DNA from: Paraspadella gotoi
Lineage: Eukaryota; Chaetognatha
Direction: 5' to 3'
Assembly (NCBI GenBank): GCA_051294375.1
Contig: CM119270.1
Location: forward strand, 15,293,918-15,357,917
Length of the DNA stretch: 64,000 nucleotides
Made by a program: the position numbers and the translations under genes. Each line of letters opens with the position of its first letter. The first letter of the stretch is position 1. Positions 49,520 through 60,972 of this stretch are shown here, piece by piece. Under the pieces are notes generated by a model. That model worked only from the letters and a program-made list of their open reading frames with translations. It had not been told where the DNA came from and ran no database searches.

Positions 49520-49858
49520 CTCCCATTCCGTCTCCCCTCTCCCTCCCAAACCCACTTCTCTCCTCCCAACCCCACCCTTCTCTCCCTCGCCACCCCACTT
49601 CTCTCTCTCCCAAACCCACCTTCGTGCTCCCTCCCACCCCGCACCTTCTCCTCCTTCCACCCCACCTTCTCTTCTCCCCATCCACCAGCCTTCTCTCCTT
49701 CCACCCCAACTTCTCCTCCCTCCCACCCACCTTCTCATCCCTCCACCCCACCTTCTCTCCCCTCCACCCCACCTTCTCTCCCTCCACCCCACCTTCTCTC
49801 CCTCCCACTCACATCTTCTCTCCCTACCCCAGCCCACCCTTCTACTCCCTTCTACCCT
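49520..49858. repeat. C-rich minisatellite abutting an acceptor
   Basis: Repeats of about 20 bp (CCACCCCACCTTCTCTCCCT and variants), pyrimidine-rich with phased A. It ends six bases before the AG of the 49,864 acceptor and so forms the polypyrimidine tract of that site. Confidence 0.85.
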
Positions 49859-49864
49859 TTTCAG

Positions 49865-50131
49865 GAAGACGCCGACTCCTCCACGTCCGCCACCCGCGAT
49901 CGCGCCATCCTCCACATCTTCCACGCCCATGCGGGCCGCGCATCAACGCGTCGGCGGCAGCGGCGGAGCGCCCTGGAGACGGCCGATCCCGCGCCTGCGC
50001 CGCTGTCCAGCGACAAGGCGCGGCGCGTTGACGCGGCCCATCGACGCACTTGGAGTCCGAGAAGTGAGGGCCTCTCGTGGAGGATGCGCGCCATCGCTCC
50101 AGGATGATGACGACGACTCAGATTCCTTCCA
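49865..50131 (+). CDS. Locus D candidate exon (49.9 kb)
   Basis: Acceptor CTACCCTTTTCAG and donor TTCCA|GTGAGG (50,132) bound 267 bp. One frame is open throughout. It begins KTPTPPRPPPAIAPSSTSST, turns Arg-rich, and ends SLQDDDDDSDSF. A second frame, matching a phase-0 entry, reads EDADSSTSATRDRAILHIFH and later LETADPAPAPLSSDKARRVD before a stop 24 bases short of the donor. The TP-rich opening resembles the BH3-locus proline-rich exon in style. No domain is recognised. Confidence 0.4.
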
Positions 50132-52160
50132 GTGAGGAATCGCCATTTGGTTTCAAGGGGAAAAAATATTCTGTGTTGTTTTGGATATTTTTTTGTTTGG
50201 ATTGAATTAGTTTCAATGTGTTTAAAAATATAATTTTTTCGATGCATTTCTTTTGAGTTTTAATGAATTGAATGATGAATGAGCATTTTTGATTTGATAG
50301 GTCATTATTTTTGCTAATTATTTAAAATATATTTAATGCAATTGATGTTGCTTACATTTTATTCATTGGATTTGATTTATTGATTCGATGATTTTTAATT
50401 GATTTTGGTTTGGTTTGATTTTGGGTTCGCGCCTAACAATCAGACCTCTTTTCGACAATGGAATCTTGAACTTAATTTACGGTTCATCCTCTGATGATCT
50501 CATTGACTAGTAAATGGAATTCTTTCTCAATTTTAGAGAAAAAACGGTAGGGCTATAGCTTTTATCTTCCTCTTTTAGTGACATAGTAAAACGGTCCCAG
50601 ATAAAATTCTATGAGTTAAAAATACGGTAAGACAAGATTTCTTTCGTGCTTATCAATCTAATCTCATTAACTTCCTTAGGTTTTAAAAAAAGTATGTATG
50701 AAATTTTCCATGGTAACGAAAACTTTTAAAAGATCGAATTCCCCTAGTAATAATTTTTGTATCTTTTATTTTAGAGCAAACTAATTCCAGAAAAAGGACA
50801 CCACAAGATCTGTTACCAATTTTTCCTTCTCATATCCTTCGTTGGTTATTCTTTCTCGTTACCGTTTCCTTGCTTCACCAGCTTTTTCATTTTTTCTAAC
50901 CCTCTTTCCCTCCCTTTCTTATCACGACCCTCACTTTCCATTTTTTTTAACCCCTACCTTTCCCTGCTTCTCCTCCATTTCCCTTAATCTTTTTTTTTCT
51001 CTTATTCTCTCCTTCCCTTTCTTTCCCCTTTTTTTTCTTTAAATTTCCCCCCTCCTTTCCGCCTTATCTCTTAATCTCTCTACCTTTTATCCCCTTTGCC
51101 TTCTCTTTTCCTTTTTTCACCTCATTTCTCTTCATCTTCCCCTTCTCCTCTTCTTGTTCTCCTTTTCCTCTTTCTTATCACTTATTTTCTTCAATTTAGA
51201 TTGAATCAAATCAAATGAAAATTCCTTATGATTCATTATAAGAAAGAAATGAACGGTAAGCGCATGATTTTCTATTCAATTTTGGTTGGCCTAGCAAATT
51301 GTAGTAAATCGAACAGGATTTTGCGGAAAAATTTTTCCGCAAATCTGTCGATTCTGAGAAAAAACAAGTCTGAAAGCTTTCCATTGGGTTAAAGGAATGC
51401 GGTTTTGTTTTTTTTTAAATTAAATCAAGGTCAGTATGTACCTCATCTTTTAAAAACTAAATAAAATGAGTTGAAAATATTCTCTTTATCAGAGAGAAAT
51501 AAGATGCAAGTCAGCAAAAAGTCACAATTAAAAGACGTCTTGTAAAAAATTATCTTGTGGCTAAACCAAAAAGAGTTATTTTGTATTTTAATAGGGTGTT
51601 AAAAAGCCTTATTCAATAGGCTTAAGATATTTTCTGTTAATTTCAACGCAATTTGATTGTATTTTTGTTTCAACACAATTAATGATAAAGACCTGAAAAA
51701 CTCCAACTTTTTGACTTGTTAACCTTTAAAATTAATTCATAGCAAACTATAATGATTTAAGCTACAATAAATTTACCCAGAGGTAAAGAAGATAAGAAAG
51801 AAACGGATTTCCAAAGTAAAAAATTTTTGCTCAAACTTTCCTTGGCATTCAAATCAAGAAAGGGTCGTAATAAAAAAAAATGGGACAAAAATGGACATAT
51901 TTTTTTGGGCTAAAAGTTGCCAAAATGGCAACTATTTTATCAATTAGAACGGGTTGGAGATGTTCTAAACGCAATCCTTCGTCGCCTACAATGTTGTGTA
52001 TGTGGTAACAAAGTATAATCATCATTGTAAGTACAACTGAACGGAATAGTGGAAAGGAAGTCGTTGTTTTTTCGCGAAATGCAACGTTTGGTACGCGGAA
52101 CCTTTGGGTTTAAATAAATTGTTCTGTTCTTCCTCTTTTGTTATCTCTTCTTGCTCTTAA
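50132..52160. other. Long AT-rich intron-like stretch
   Basis: AT-rich DNA with a pyrimidine-rich part at 50,820-51,190. No exon or mobile element is recognised. Confidence 0.6.
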
Positions 52161-52548
52161 CCTTCCCACCCATCCCCCTCCTTCTACACGCCATACCCCT
52201 CCTTCTAACAAACCCCATCCCTCCTTCCCCAACCACCATCCCCTCCTACACACCCCATCCCCCTCCTTCTACACCCATCCCCCTCCTTCTATCTACACCC
52301 CATCCCCCTCCTTCTACACCCCATCCCCCTCACTTTCTACAACCCCAATCCCCCCTTCTACACCCCATCCACTCCTTCTAACACCCATCCCCTCCTTCTA
52401 CACACCATCCCTCCTTCTAACACCTCTCCCATCCCCTCCTTCTACCACCCATCCGCCTCCCTTACAAGCCCCATCCCGCGCGCTCCTTCTAGACACCCCA
52501 TCCCCCTCTTTACCACCCCATCCCCCTCTTGTACACCCCATCCTCCCC
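52161..52548. repeat. C-rich minisatellite abutting an acceptor
   Basis: About 18 units of roughly 21 bp (CACCCCATCCCCCTCCTTCTA and variants). It stops about 13 bases before the AG at 52,561. Pro/Thr/Ser/His frames across it are repeat translations. Confidence 0.9.
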
Positions 52549-52561
52549 CGTCACCGGCGAG

Positions 52562-52781
52562 GATGACCTGCTTCTTCGACGCGATGGAACCGGACGGCCG
52601 GCCGTCCTCCCCGTTGCGGCTTCGAGAATGTCACCTCCACCTCGGTGGAATGGCTGCAGGGATTCGACGCCCGCCGATGATCTGGTGGACTCGGTCTGCA
52701 GCGACGGCGTCGCCGAGACGAAGCGGAAGGCGTCGACGAGAACGGACTGCCTCTACGCCCGCTCAGTCGTCAGGACTTTGG
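52562..52781 (+). CDS. Locus D candidate exon (52.6 kb)
   Basis: A GC-rich segment runs between a weak acceptor (GTCACCGGCGAG) and donor TTTGG|GTAGGG (52,782). Two frames are open across it. Protein-like pieces are split among frames: MTCFFDAMEPDGRPSSPLRL first, then FENVTSTSVEWLQGFDARR, then DDLVDSVCSDGVAETKRKAS. A mosaic of this kind is what one-base errors in a real exon would produce. No family is recognised. Confidence 0.4.
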
Positions 52782-52963
52782 GTAGGGAAGATGTGCCCTT
52801 TGTTAATTTATGGCTTTTCGATGACATAAATTAAATTACTAAATTAGTCTCGGTAAAACTTTACACGAAGGTCGAGGATTAATTTCGTAAGCTCTCTTCC
52901 CGCTTCTTTTTCCTCCTCCTCCTCCTCCTCCTCCTCCTATTTATTTTCTTCCCCTTTTACAAG

Positions 52964-53314
52964 ACACCATCAGCACTACAGCCTCCTTCATGTCCTGTCC
53001 CGACGACGAGACCTTCTTCGACGATGACCATCGACGACGACGATGACGACGATCCGATTCTCCGCCGACGGCTCGACGCTCCACACCGATCCAAATCCTA
53101 CCTCCGTCTGACGAAAGAGGCGTCCCTTGTCGCTTGGCGTCTTCGACGGCGTCCGTCGTCAAGCCGCTTCAGCAGCAGCCGCCGCCCACGCCTCACCCTT
53201 CCCGCTGCCATGCAAGACGGCCGTCCTATTCTCGTCTTCCACGGCGGATCTGTTCTCGACGCCGGGCAGGAACCTCACCGGTCCAAGGCTTCCGACACGG
53301 GGGCACGATTTCAG
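52964..53314 (+). CDS. Locus D candidate exon (53 kb)
   Basis: Acceptor CTTCCCCTTTTACAAG (ending 52,963) and donor TTTCAG|GTGAGG (53,315) bound 351 bp. One frame is open for all 117 codons: Pro/Thr-rich start, MTIDDDDDDD acidic run, Arg/Ser-rich middle, and DGRPILVFHGGSVLDAGQEP near the end. Other frames hold equally natural pieces (TTASFMSCPDDETFFDDDH at the start, KTAVLFSSSTADLFSTPGRN at the end), so indels are likely. GTGAGG donors recur at 38,965, 50,132 and here. Confidence 0.42.
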
Positions 53315-53907
53315 GTGAGGAAAAGGGGTGCAGGATTCAGTTGAAGAAAAAAAGGGGTCAGGTCAGAATTTCTAATTAGACTGAAAATTATCTTACCCTC
53401 TTACCCCTTGTCAACCCAGGGATCTGCTTCGATAACTTTAATGAAGAAAATTTTTTGTAGATGAACGTTCTTGCGAAACCTAATCAAGGCGCCAATAGCA
53501 AAATCCTCAAATAGATTTCTCGCCTCCACGACGCATTCATCCTCTCGAGATCTTGATCCACTTTAAAATCTTCCTTAATGTTTTCTTTCCTTCCTGTTCT
53601 GTTCATCTTCTATTGTTCTTTCCTCTTTCATCCTTTTCTTCTTTCTGTTCATCTCTATTGTCTTTCCTCTTTTCTTTTTTTCTGTTATCTTCTATTGCTT
53701 TCCTCTTTCATCCTTTCTTTTTTCTGTTCATTCTCTATTTGCTTTCCTCTTTCATCCTTTTCTTTTTTCCTTTCTCTTCTAATTGTCCTTTCCCTTTCAT
53801 ACCTTTCCTTTTTTTCTGTTCATCTTCCTAATTGTCTTTCCTTTTTTCTTCCCTTTCACTCCTTATTGTTTTCCCCTTTATTTAAATCTCTCCACTCCTC
53901 TCACCAG
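53315..53907. other. Intron-like pyrimidine-rich stretch
   Basis: Mixed DNA to 53,550, then a loose CT-rich tandem (TCCTTTCTTTTTTCTGTTCATCTC and variants, 53,580-53,870) leading into the next acceptor. The Phe/Leu/Ser frames here are not called. Confidence 0.6.
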
Positions 53908-54160
53908 TCACCCTGAAACCGCCGTCCTCGAGATGCCACTCACCCGCACCGCTCACGCGACACAAGACACCGCACTCGCCCGTCCGACACGCGTCAGCTG
54001 CCCGTCTCTCTGTTGGACACGCTGTTCCGCACTGACGCGAACTCAGATCCTTTCGGTACTCCCGTGCGCGTCGCCTCTGGCCAACAGTTTCGATCCTGAC
54101 GGTTACTGTCACGCAGCCATCGGGCCATCGGCGCTCTCTCCGCGGTGGAGTTGGAGAGGG
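53908..54160 (+). CDS. Locus D candidate exon (53.9 kb, possibly terminal)
   Basis: Acceptor TCCACTCCTCTCACCAG ends at 53,907. Protein-like pieces appear in turn in different frames: HPETAVLEMPLTRTAHATQD or TLKPPSSRCHSPAPLTRHKT, then QLPVSLLDTLFRTDANSDPF ending in a stop, then NSFDPDGYCHAAIGPSALSP. If the middle frame is right, the gene ends at about 54,114. The end coordinate is approximate. The DPF and FDPDG pieces are reminiscent of short adaptor-binding motifs, but that is speculation. Confidence 0.35.
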
Positions 54161-54776
54161 GGGGGGGTGGAAAAGGGGAGCAGGAAGTATGGGGTGTTGA
54201 GGGGGGAATTTGTTGCTCATGCCTATTCTAATTTAAGTCTAGACGAAGGGTCAATAAGTTTCGGGTTTTTGACAAAAATGTTCGGTTCCTTCGTTGGAAT
54301 TTTAGATTTCGGCGTCCGTTTTTTTCGGGGGATATTTTTGTCACGCACACGGCTTATTCAGGAATTGGCTGAAAGGCGGTTTGTCTTGTCAGCTTCTCTT
54401 TATGATGATGTTTCCATCCTTAATGCCCTCCCGCTGCTGAGTCTGGTTACAGTTTTTCGATTTGTCATCATCAGATTTTTTCCTTCGCTGGGAAGCCCGC
54501 GTGTTTATCGAACACCATCCGCCACCACTGGCCCTACCCCTCCGCCACCAACTACCCTACTCTCCGCCATCACTCGCCCTAACCCTCGGACCCGCCCACT
54601 ACCTATCCTCCGCCACCCTGATTTCATACCCCACTCCGCCACCACTTCCCTACCGCTCCGACCTTTCTCTTTTCTTTAATGGTTTTCCTCAGATTTTTTG
54701 TTTTCCTTCTTCAGTCTCGGTCTTTTCCCATCGATTTTTAATTGCTCTTTCTGTAATACCCGCTTCTTAGGCCTTC
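54161..54776. repeat. Spacer with Pro-coding minisatellite
   Basis: A run of nine G marks 54,159-54,170. At 54,515-54,665 there are about seven loose repeats of CTCCGCCACCACTNCCCTACC. The remainder is unremarkable. A continuous plus-strand frame across all of this is an extension of the previous exon frame and is not supported. Confidence 0.55.
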
Positions 54777-54801
54777 NNNNNNNNNNNNNNNNNNNNNNNN
54801 N

Positions 54802-54883
54802 CGATCCGGCGCATCCCCGAAGTGATCTAGATCGCCTGTCGAAAGCAGGCCATCGCCGTTGGTTTCCATAACACGATTGAGAC

Positions 54884-54925
<42 letters not shown>

Positions 54926-55500
54926 CACAAAATGAAGCGATTGAGAGGATAATGGAGAGTGTGAAGGAAGTCAACGAGGGGACAAGGATGTCGTCTCGTC
55001 AAACCGGAAACTGACATCGAGTGACATCCTCCACTATCCTATGACATCTTATGATATCCTTGCATGAATCAAAAANNNNNNNNNNNNNNNNNNNNNNNNN
55101 NNNNNNNNNNNNNNNNNNNNNNNNNNNNNNNNNNNNNNNNNNNNNNNNNNNNNNNNNNNNNNNNNNNNNNNNNNNNNNNNNNNNNNNNNNNNNNNNNNNN
55201 NNNNNNNNNNNNNNNNNNNNNNNNNNNNNNNNNNNNNNNNNNNNNNNNNNNNNNNNNNNNNNNNNNNNNNNNNNNNNNNNNNNNNNNNNNNNNNNNNNNN
55301 NNNNNNNNNNNNNNNNNNNNNNNNNNNNNNNNNNNNNNNNNNNNNNNNNNNNNNNNNNNNNNNNNNNNNNNNNNNNNNNNNNNNNNNNNNNNNGATTCTC
55401 AGGAAGTTATCTTTAACGCCTTGCCCTTTTTTTTCGTTCGCGCTAATGACCGATTTGATACTTTACTTCATATATACTCGGTCCGGGATCTCTAAAATCT
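54802..55500. repeat. Block Z' (second copy of 43,250-43,880)
   Basis: Same orientation as Z. It is preceded by a 25-N gap and interrupted by a 318-N gap (55,076-55,393). The GA tract is at 54,886-54,922. Confidence 0.8.
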
Positions 55501-55517
55501 TTACGTGTTGAGAGAGA

Positions 55518-56104
55518 GGAGAGAGAGAGGTACCGACCTTCTCTAATTGACCTCTCTTTGTTCGGCAAATGCTCGAAACGACTCCCCCTCTCTTTCCGCT
55601 GAACCGGTTTACTTGTCCACCACTGATTGTGTCCGGTAAGGCTCTTTTAGACCCTTTGTGTTGGTATCCGCCTGTTTCGGCCGCCCTGCTGAAATGTTAA
55701 GTTGAGGTTTGGGCCTGTTTTACCTTTTTTCTTCTATTTTCACAACTCCGTTCGAAAAAAGACCCCAACTTGCACATACAAAAGTTGCTGTCAAACGTCC
55801 CTTGGACCAGCGCATTGGACATCAAATCTAGGGTCTTAGTTCCTTATTCGCTGTTTTAAGAAACGCTTACCTGATTTACTTCCTCAGCCCCATTACCCCT
55901 GTCCAGCGCCTGGCGCTCCCTGCGGAAGTATTCCCTCTGTCCAGCGCGCTTACTTCCCGCGGAAGTCTTCCCTGTCCAGCGCCTGACCTCCTGCGGATAG
56001 TCTTCCCTGTTTAGCGCCTGACTCCCTGCGAAAGTCTTCCCTGTTATAGCGCTTGTCAAAAAGTTCGCCGGAGTTGTTTGTGTCGACCGTCGTCTCTTCG
56101 CCAA
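55518..56104 (-). CDS. Locus C, inverted second copy
   Basis: The minus strand carries both candidate locus C exons (56,104-55,871 and 55,686-55,518) with the same donor, acceptor and repeat units as 41,757-42,340 and no visible difference. Perfect identity, next to noisier flanks, suggests both derive from one polished contig or a very recent duplication. Confidence 0.35.
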
Positions 56105-57279
56105 GACCCGCTTTATTTTATTTGGGGGGAAGGCAGGGGAACTCGAAATGGCGGGAGAGGGGGCGACGAAAGTGGGAATTTGAATTGCGGCGAGTTTTAG
56201 GGGCGGAGNNNNNNNNNNNNNNNNNNNNNNNNNNNNNNNNNNNNNNNNNNNNNNNNNNNNNNNNNNNNNNNNNNNNNNNNNNNNNNNNNNNNNNNNNNNN
56301 NNNNNNNNNNNNNNNNNNNNNNNNNNNNNNNNNNNNNNNNNNNNNNNNNNNNNNNNNNNNNNNNNNNNNNNNNNNNNNNNNNNNNNNNNNNNNNNNNNNN
56401 NNNNNNNNNNNNNNNNNNNNNNNNNNNNNNNNNNNNNNNNNNNNNNNNNNNNNNNNNNNNNNNNNNNNNNNNNNNNNNNNNNNNNNNNNNNNNNNNGGGG
56501 GGGGCATTAAGAGACAGTGGGGCAGTGGGACAAGGTCGTTCGCTGATTAAGAAAACGACCTCGTCGCCTTTTCTCCGGTTTTTTTTTCGGTCCGAATTTC
56601 TGTTTGTTTTGGTTTTCGATGGACGTTTGTTTACTTTCGTTTTCGATTGTTTTTATTCCTCGTTTTATTTGTTTTGTCTAGATGTTTAAGGAGTCGATTT
56701 TCCGTTTTTTTGATTTGGCGGCGTTTCTGTTTTTGAGGTTTTATTTTCGCAAAGGATATTTTCTTCTAAACAATTTTTGTTGTTGAAGTTTTTCAATTTA
56801 TTTTTTTTTTGTTTTCCTCTTTGAGGCTGTTTCTTCACAATCCTCATGAACTTTGTCATCTTCTTCATTGTCGTCATCAGCATCATCATCGTCGTGGTCT
56901 TCTCTACGTCGTCGTCCCTCATCCGAATCGTCATCGTCTTCTCATTCGATGTTTATTAGTCGCCCTTCGATATTCGTCACCGCGCCAAAGTCGTTGTCGT
57001 TTTCATCCTCCTCCTCCTCCTCCTCCTCCTCCTCCTCCTCCTCTTCTCCCTTTCGCTGTTTATCAGTTTGGCATCCAATATTCCTCGTCGCGCGGGAGAC
57101 ATTAACCTTTCGGTCTCAGGCATTAAAGAGTCGGTCAGTTTTCCTCGAATCTCGAGACGTCAAAAGATTTCCTTTCTCTTTCCCTGCTCCTTTTTCTCTC
57201 TCCCGCGTTACATTACGACTTCGCACGCGCATTGTAACGACCTCATAACGCGCGGGCGGCGGGCAGCGGGTCGAAAAAG

Positions 57280-57440
57280 TTATGGCAACGCACGCGTCGA
57301 GCGGGCTATGACGGGCGGCGGGCGGAGAAGACCGTAGGGGAACGGGATCGCGACCTTAGCAACGAGGTTGCGGGAAAATCGAGGCGCTTGGCAACGATTT
57401 TACGGAGAAAATGGCGGCCTTAGCAACGGGGTTAACGGGA
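57280..57440 (-). promoter_or_regulatory. RFX/YY1-like cluster, inverted copy
   Basis: AAAATGGCGGCCTTAGCAACG at 57,409-57,429 and GGCAACGATTTTACGG nearby are the reverse of the 40,700-40,862 cluster. Spacing differs by a few bases owing to indels. Confidence 0.35.
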
Positions 57441-57575
57441 AGGAGGCGAGCGATAATAAGGAGGAAGGAATGAGCTCATCCAGTGAGCAATGTATAGGAG
57501 GTGATCGGAGGTTATGAGTTTTAACTTTTTGCTTGCTTGCTTGCTTGCTTGATTGCATGCTTGCTTGCTTGCTTG

Positions 57576-57666
<91 letters not shown>

Positions 57667-57984
57667 TATTTTTTGCTTTCTTACTTTCTTTCTTTCTATC
57701 TTTATCTTTTTCACCTCATTGTTTTACCTCCAATTGTTTCCCTCCATTCAATTTTTTCCTAATCTCCTTTTCCTCCCCTATTCAATATTCCAGTTCTCTT
57801 AACTTGTTTTGTCTTCCCAAATGTTTCCTCTCTTCCTCCTTTTTCTCTTTCCTTTTATTTTATGTACCCGATGCTTCCTTCCCTCCTTTGTTCTTTCTCT
57901 TTTCCAATCACCTGTATTTCAAGAAACGAGACTCATAAAATGCTTCTGCCGCGCCATGCNNNNNNNNNNNNNNNNNNNNNNNNN

Positions 57985-58716
57985 CAGGAGAGATGAGAAG
58001 GGGTAGGAAAGGTGAATGAGGGAGATAGTAGGCAGATGGGAAAGGAAAAGGGAGCGGAATGCAAGAGAAAAGGGGAAAGAAGGAAGAAAGAGAAAGAGAA
58101 AAAAGGGAGTCGGGGGAAAATGGAGACGCTGAGAACAAGATACTGAAGGATACGACTTTGAACTCAAAATATTAGAAAAATCATAAAAAACTTAAAAGAC
58201 GATATAAAAAAATTAAAAAAAAAAGGGAAAAAAAAAGTAAATTCAAAAGAAGATAAAGAATTTTCTTCTTTCTCCTTTTTCCAATAACGGGAAAAGTTTT
58301 ATTTTAATTTATTATTTGGCTTTTTTTTTTTAGTTTTCCGAGCGAAGAATCGGAAAATTTGTCCTTCTCCTTTTTTTTTTTCCGCGAACCGCGACAATAT
58401 GGAAATCGAAAGGGGGGAGTAATGGGGGGAGGAACAGTGGAACGGTCCTAGGTGGCGTGATGCGGGTAAGGTAGGATGAGGCTCGCGGCAACGGGTTTAT
58501 GACATAGAGTGAGGCATATTGATGATGGAGGCGGACTCTCCGCCGGGAAATGAGAAATATGTTCTCAGCTGGGAATTCCATCGACGATTAAAATATCACC
58601 TCCGATGGATAATATTATATTCTTGGATATTTTTTTCTCTCAACTGTCATTTCAATAAATAATTGGATATTCTCCTCTCTCTCTTCTCTCTTCTCTTATA
58701 CTCTCCTCTCTCTCAT

Positions 58717-58766
<50 letters not shown>

Positions 58767-60425
58767 TCTCTCTCTCTCTACTCTCTTTCCCACCTCTGCA
58801 AAATGTAACGGATCAGTTTCATGATTATGATGCAAGAGAACAATGTTTGATAAACATCTACATAAGTCATTAAGCCACTGGAGTCAAATTCAGTTTTAAT
58901 CATCGACTTGCATTGTTTCGATGTTGATAATCAATTCAATCAGCCACACCGAATATCATTTTGTTTACATCTTTTGTTTAATCGATGAAACAGACCATTC
59001 GCGTATGCTTATTGATGTTTAATGACACAAATTAAACTCAATAAACATTTACCCACCCTCTTTTTTTTTCATCGCACAGACACGGAGATGACATTTTCCT
59101 CTTTGCTCACGCAGCTTTCTTGCCGCGCCGCTTGCCGTCCGCCGCTGCCGACACGCGCCCGGCTCTCCGGCTCGGATCTGACTTTGTCGTCGACATGCCG
59201 AATCCGGCCGATGCCATGCCGACGCCGCCAGGACGCCGCCGATTCTCGGTGGGCCGTTCACTGCGATGCGTGGCGTCAACCGGCCGCCGCCGAACGCCGC
59301 CAGAAAGTCGCCGGCAGCGCCGGTGGCTCGATAGAATCGCGCCGAGTTCGGGAGAGGCGTCGCCGGACTCTTTCCGTCCGGTCCGCTGCCGATCTCATTC
59401 CGCTCACGATCTGAGTGAGGAAAACGGTGCGCGTGGGTGAGTCATTTGAAAAATTAAGGTTCCGTTTTGTTAATTTACCATTTTGATGTCAAGCTGAAGA
59501 TATTGCAAGTAAATACATCATGGCATAACTCATGACATAACTTTTTGCTCCCATTACCAGTTCTTTGGTCGGTCGCGGTGCTGACCGGCGTCGGTTCGTC
59601 CAATAACCGCGCCGCCGACGCCGCCGACCAGAGTTGTCGCCGAAATCGGCGTGAACTCTGCCAGTCGCCGACGAAAATTCAAGAGGATTTCGAAAGGATG
59701 AGAGGAGGAGAACTGCGAGGAGGGTAAAGTGAAAGAGGATGGAAGGAAAGGGGCGCGAGGAGGAAGGGTTAAATAAATATATATAATAACACAAAGATAA
59801 GGTTTTTTGTTGATTATTTCAAAAGGATACGTGAGCGGGGTTTTCATATCGCCAGGAACAGTGGCTGGTAAGATACTATTTGTTACTATTTGTTAATTTT
59901 TAAACAAAAAAAATTCCCAGATAAATTTTTTAGCAATTTAAAGTTACTCTTGTAAATTTCCTAATTTTCGATTAAGGATATGAAGACAATGATAGGAGGA
60001 CTGTTAAAATTATCTTATTTTTTTTTCCGCGAAAAATTTTTTTTCAAAAATAAGGGACGACTAAGGCAGATTGGCAAAAAATTGCGCAATAACAGTTGAC
60101 AAATCTAAAAAATATTGCTACAATGATGTCATGTCTTTTATTCTATACGTATGTATGAAAGCGTTTTATTCTCGCGACGTCAGTCGGACGAGCTTTTTTT
60201 GTTTCGGCGGGCGATACGTCAATTATTTAAAGAATTTACGTCAGACTCTGGCGGTAATAATAGTCAACTGGAAGCGAGGCAAATGTAGGCGCGGTCAATA
60301 TCGTATAGTTAAGCTCCGTTGAACGGTGTCCACACTCAACACCTTTGGGCGAGAGAGTCGGGGACATTAAAGGGAAACCGAGAGAAGGGAATTCTCGTTC
60401 AATCACAATTTGCCCTATAAATAAT

Positions 60426-60476
<51 letters not shown>

Positions 60477-60583
60477 AGAGATCGAGAGAAAGAGAGACGA
60501 CCGAGGAGAGGAGAGAAGACAGACAGAGAAGACAGAGACGGTAATTCACGCCGAACGGGTGGTGCGACAGATTTCATCAAAAT
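57985..60583. repeat. Block X' (second copy of 37,441-40,120)
   Basis: Same orientation as X. Scattered one-base indels run through most of the block, then about 300 bases (60,282-60,583) show no visible difference. It begins after a 25-N gap. Confidence 0.85.
59080..59723 (+). pseudogene. BH3 locus, second copy with frameshifts
   Basis: Both exons (59,080-59,414 and 59,561-59,723) and their splice sites are recognisable. The proline-rich exon shifts frame soon after MTFSSLL. In the BH3 exon, one-base gains and losses around CGCCGAAATCGGCGTG and CCAGTCGCCGACG interrupt the motif, with frame recovered between them. The flanking intron is equally noisy, so this is more likely a poor-quality copy of the same locus than a decayed paralogue. 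Confidence 0.55.
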
Positions 60584-60891
60584 TGAGTGTACCACTCGCA
60601 AATAAAAAACAGAAAATAGGGTCTTTTTGAGGAAGTGAGAATTTTATGGGTTCCAACCCCAGGATCAAGTCGGGGCAAGTTCTCTCTCTTCTCCTTCTGA
60701 TTCCATCTCTCTTTGTCTCCCGGAAGGTTCTCGAATTTCCTTTTGTCCGCAACAATTCCATCTGTTGCTGAAATCACCGCGAGTCAGAATTATGAATCAT
60801 GAGAGAAATTTCAAGGAAGGATTGACCACTTTTTTTGGAAAAAAAAGAGGAGGAGATTACCTTATCTATTTTCTTATCCTCTCTCTCTCTC

Positions 60892-60929
<38 letters not shown>

Positions 60930-60930
60930 G

Positions 60931-60972
<42 letters not shown>

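Larger units (their letters stand above)
55505..57959. repeat. Block Y' (inverted copy of 40,121-42,351)
   Basis: The reverse complement of block Y, with a 288-N gap at 56,209-56,496. It ends at a 25-N gap. It includes (TCC)n at 57,000-57,050, GCTT and CTTT tracts at 57,528-57,666, and the inverted promoter-like cluster at 57,280-57,440. Confidence 0.85.

Noticed and set aside
53783-54679. A single 298-codon plus-strand frame
   Set aside because: It starts in the pyrimidine-rich intron, crosses the acceptor at 53,907 and runs into a Pro-coding minisatellite. Only the 53,908-54,160 part is kept, as a candidate exon.
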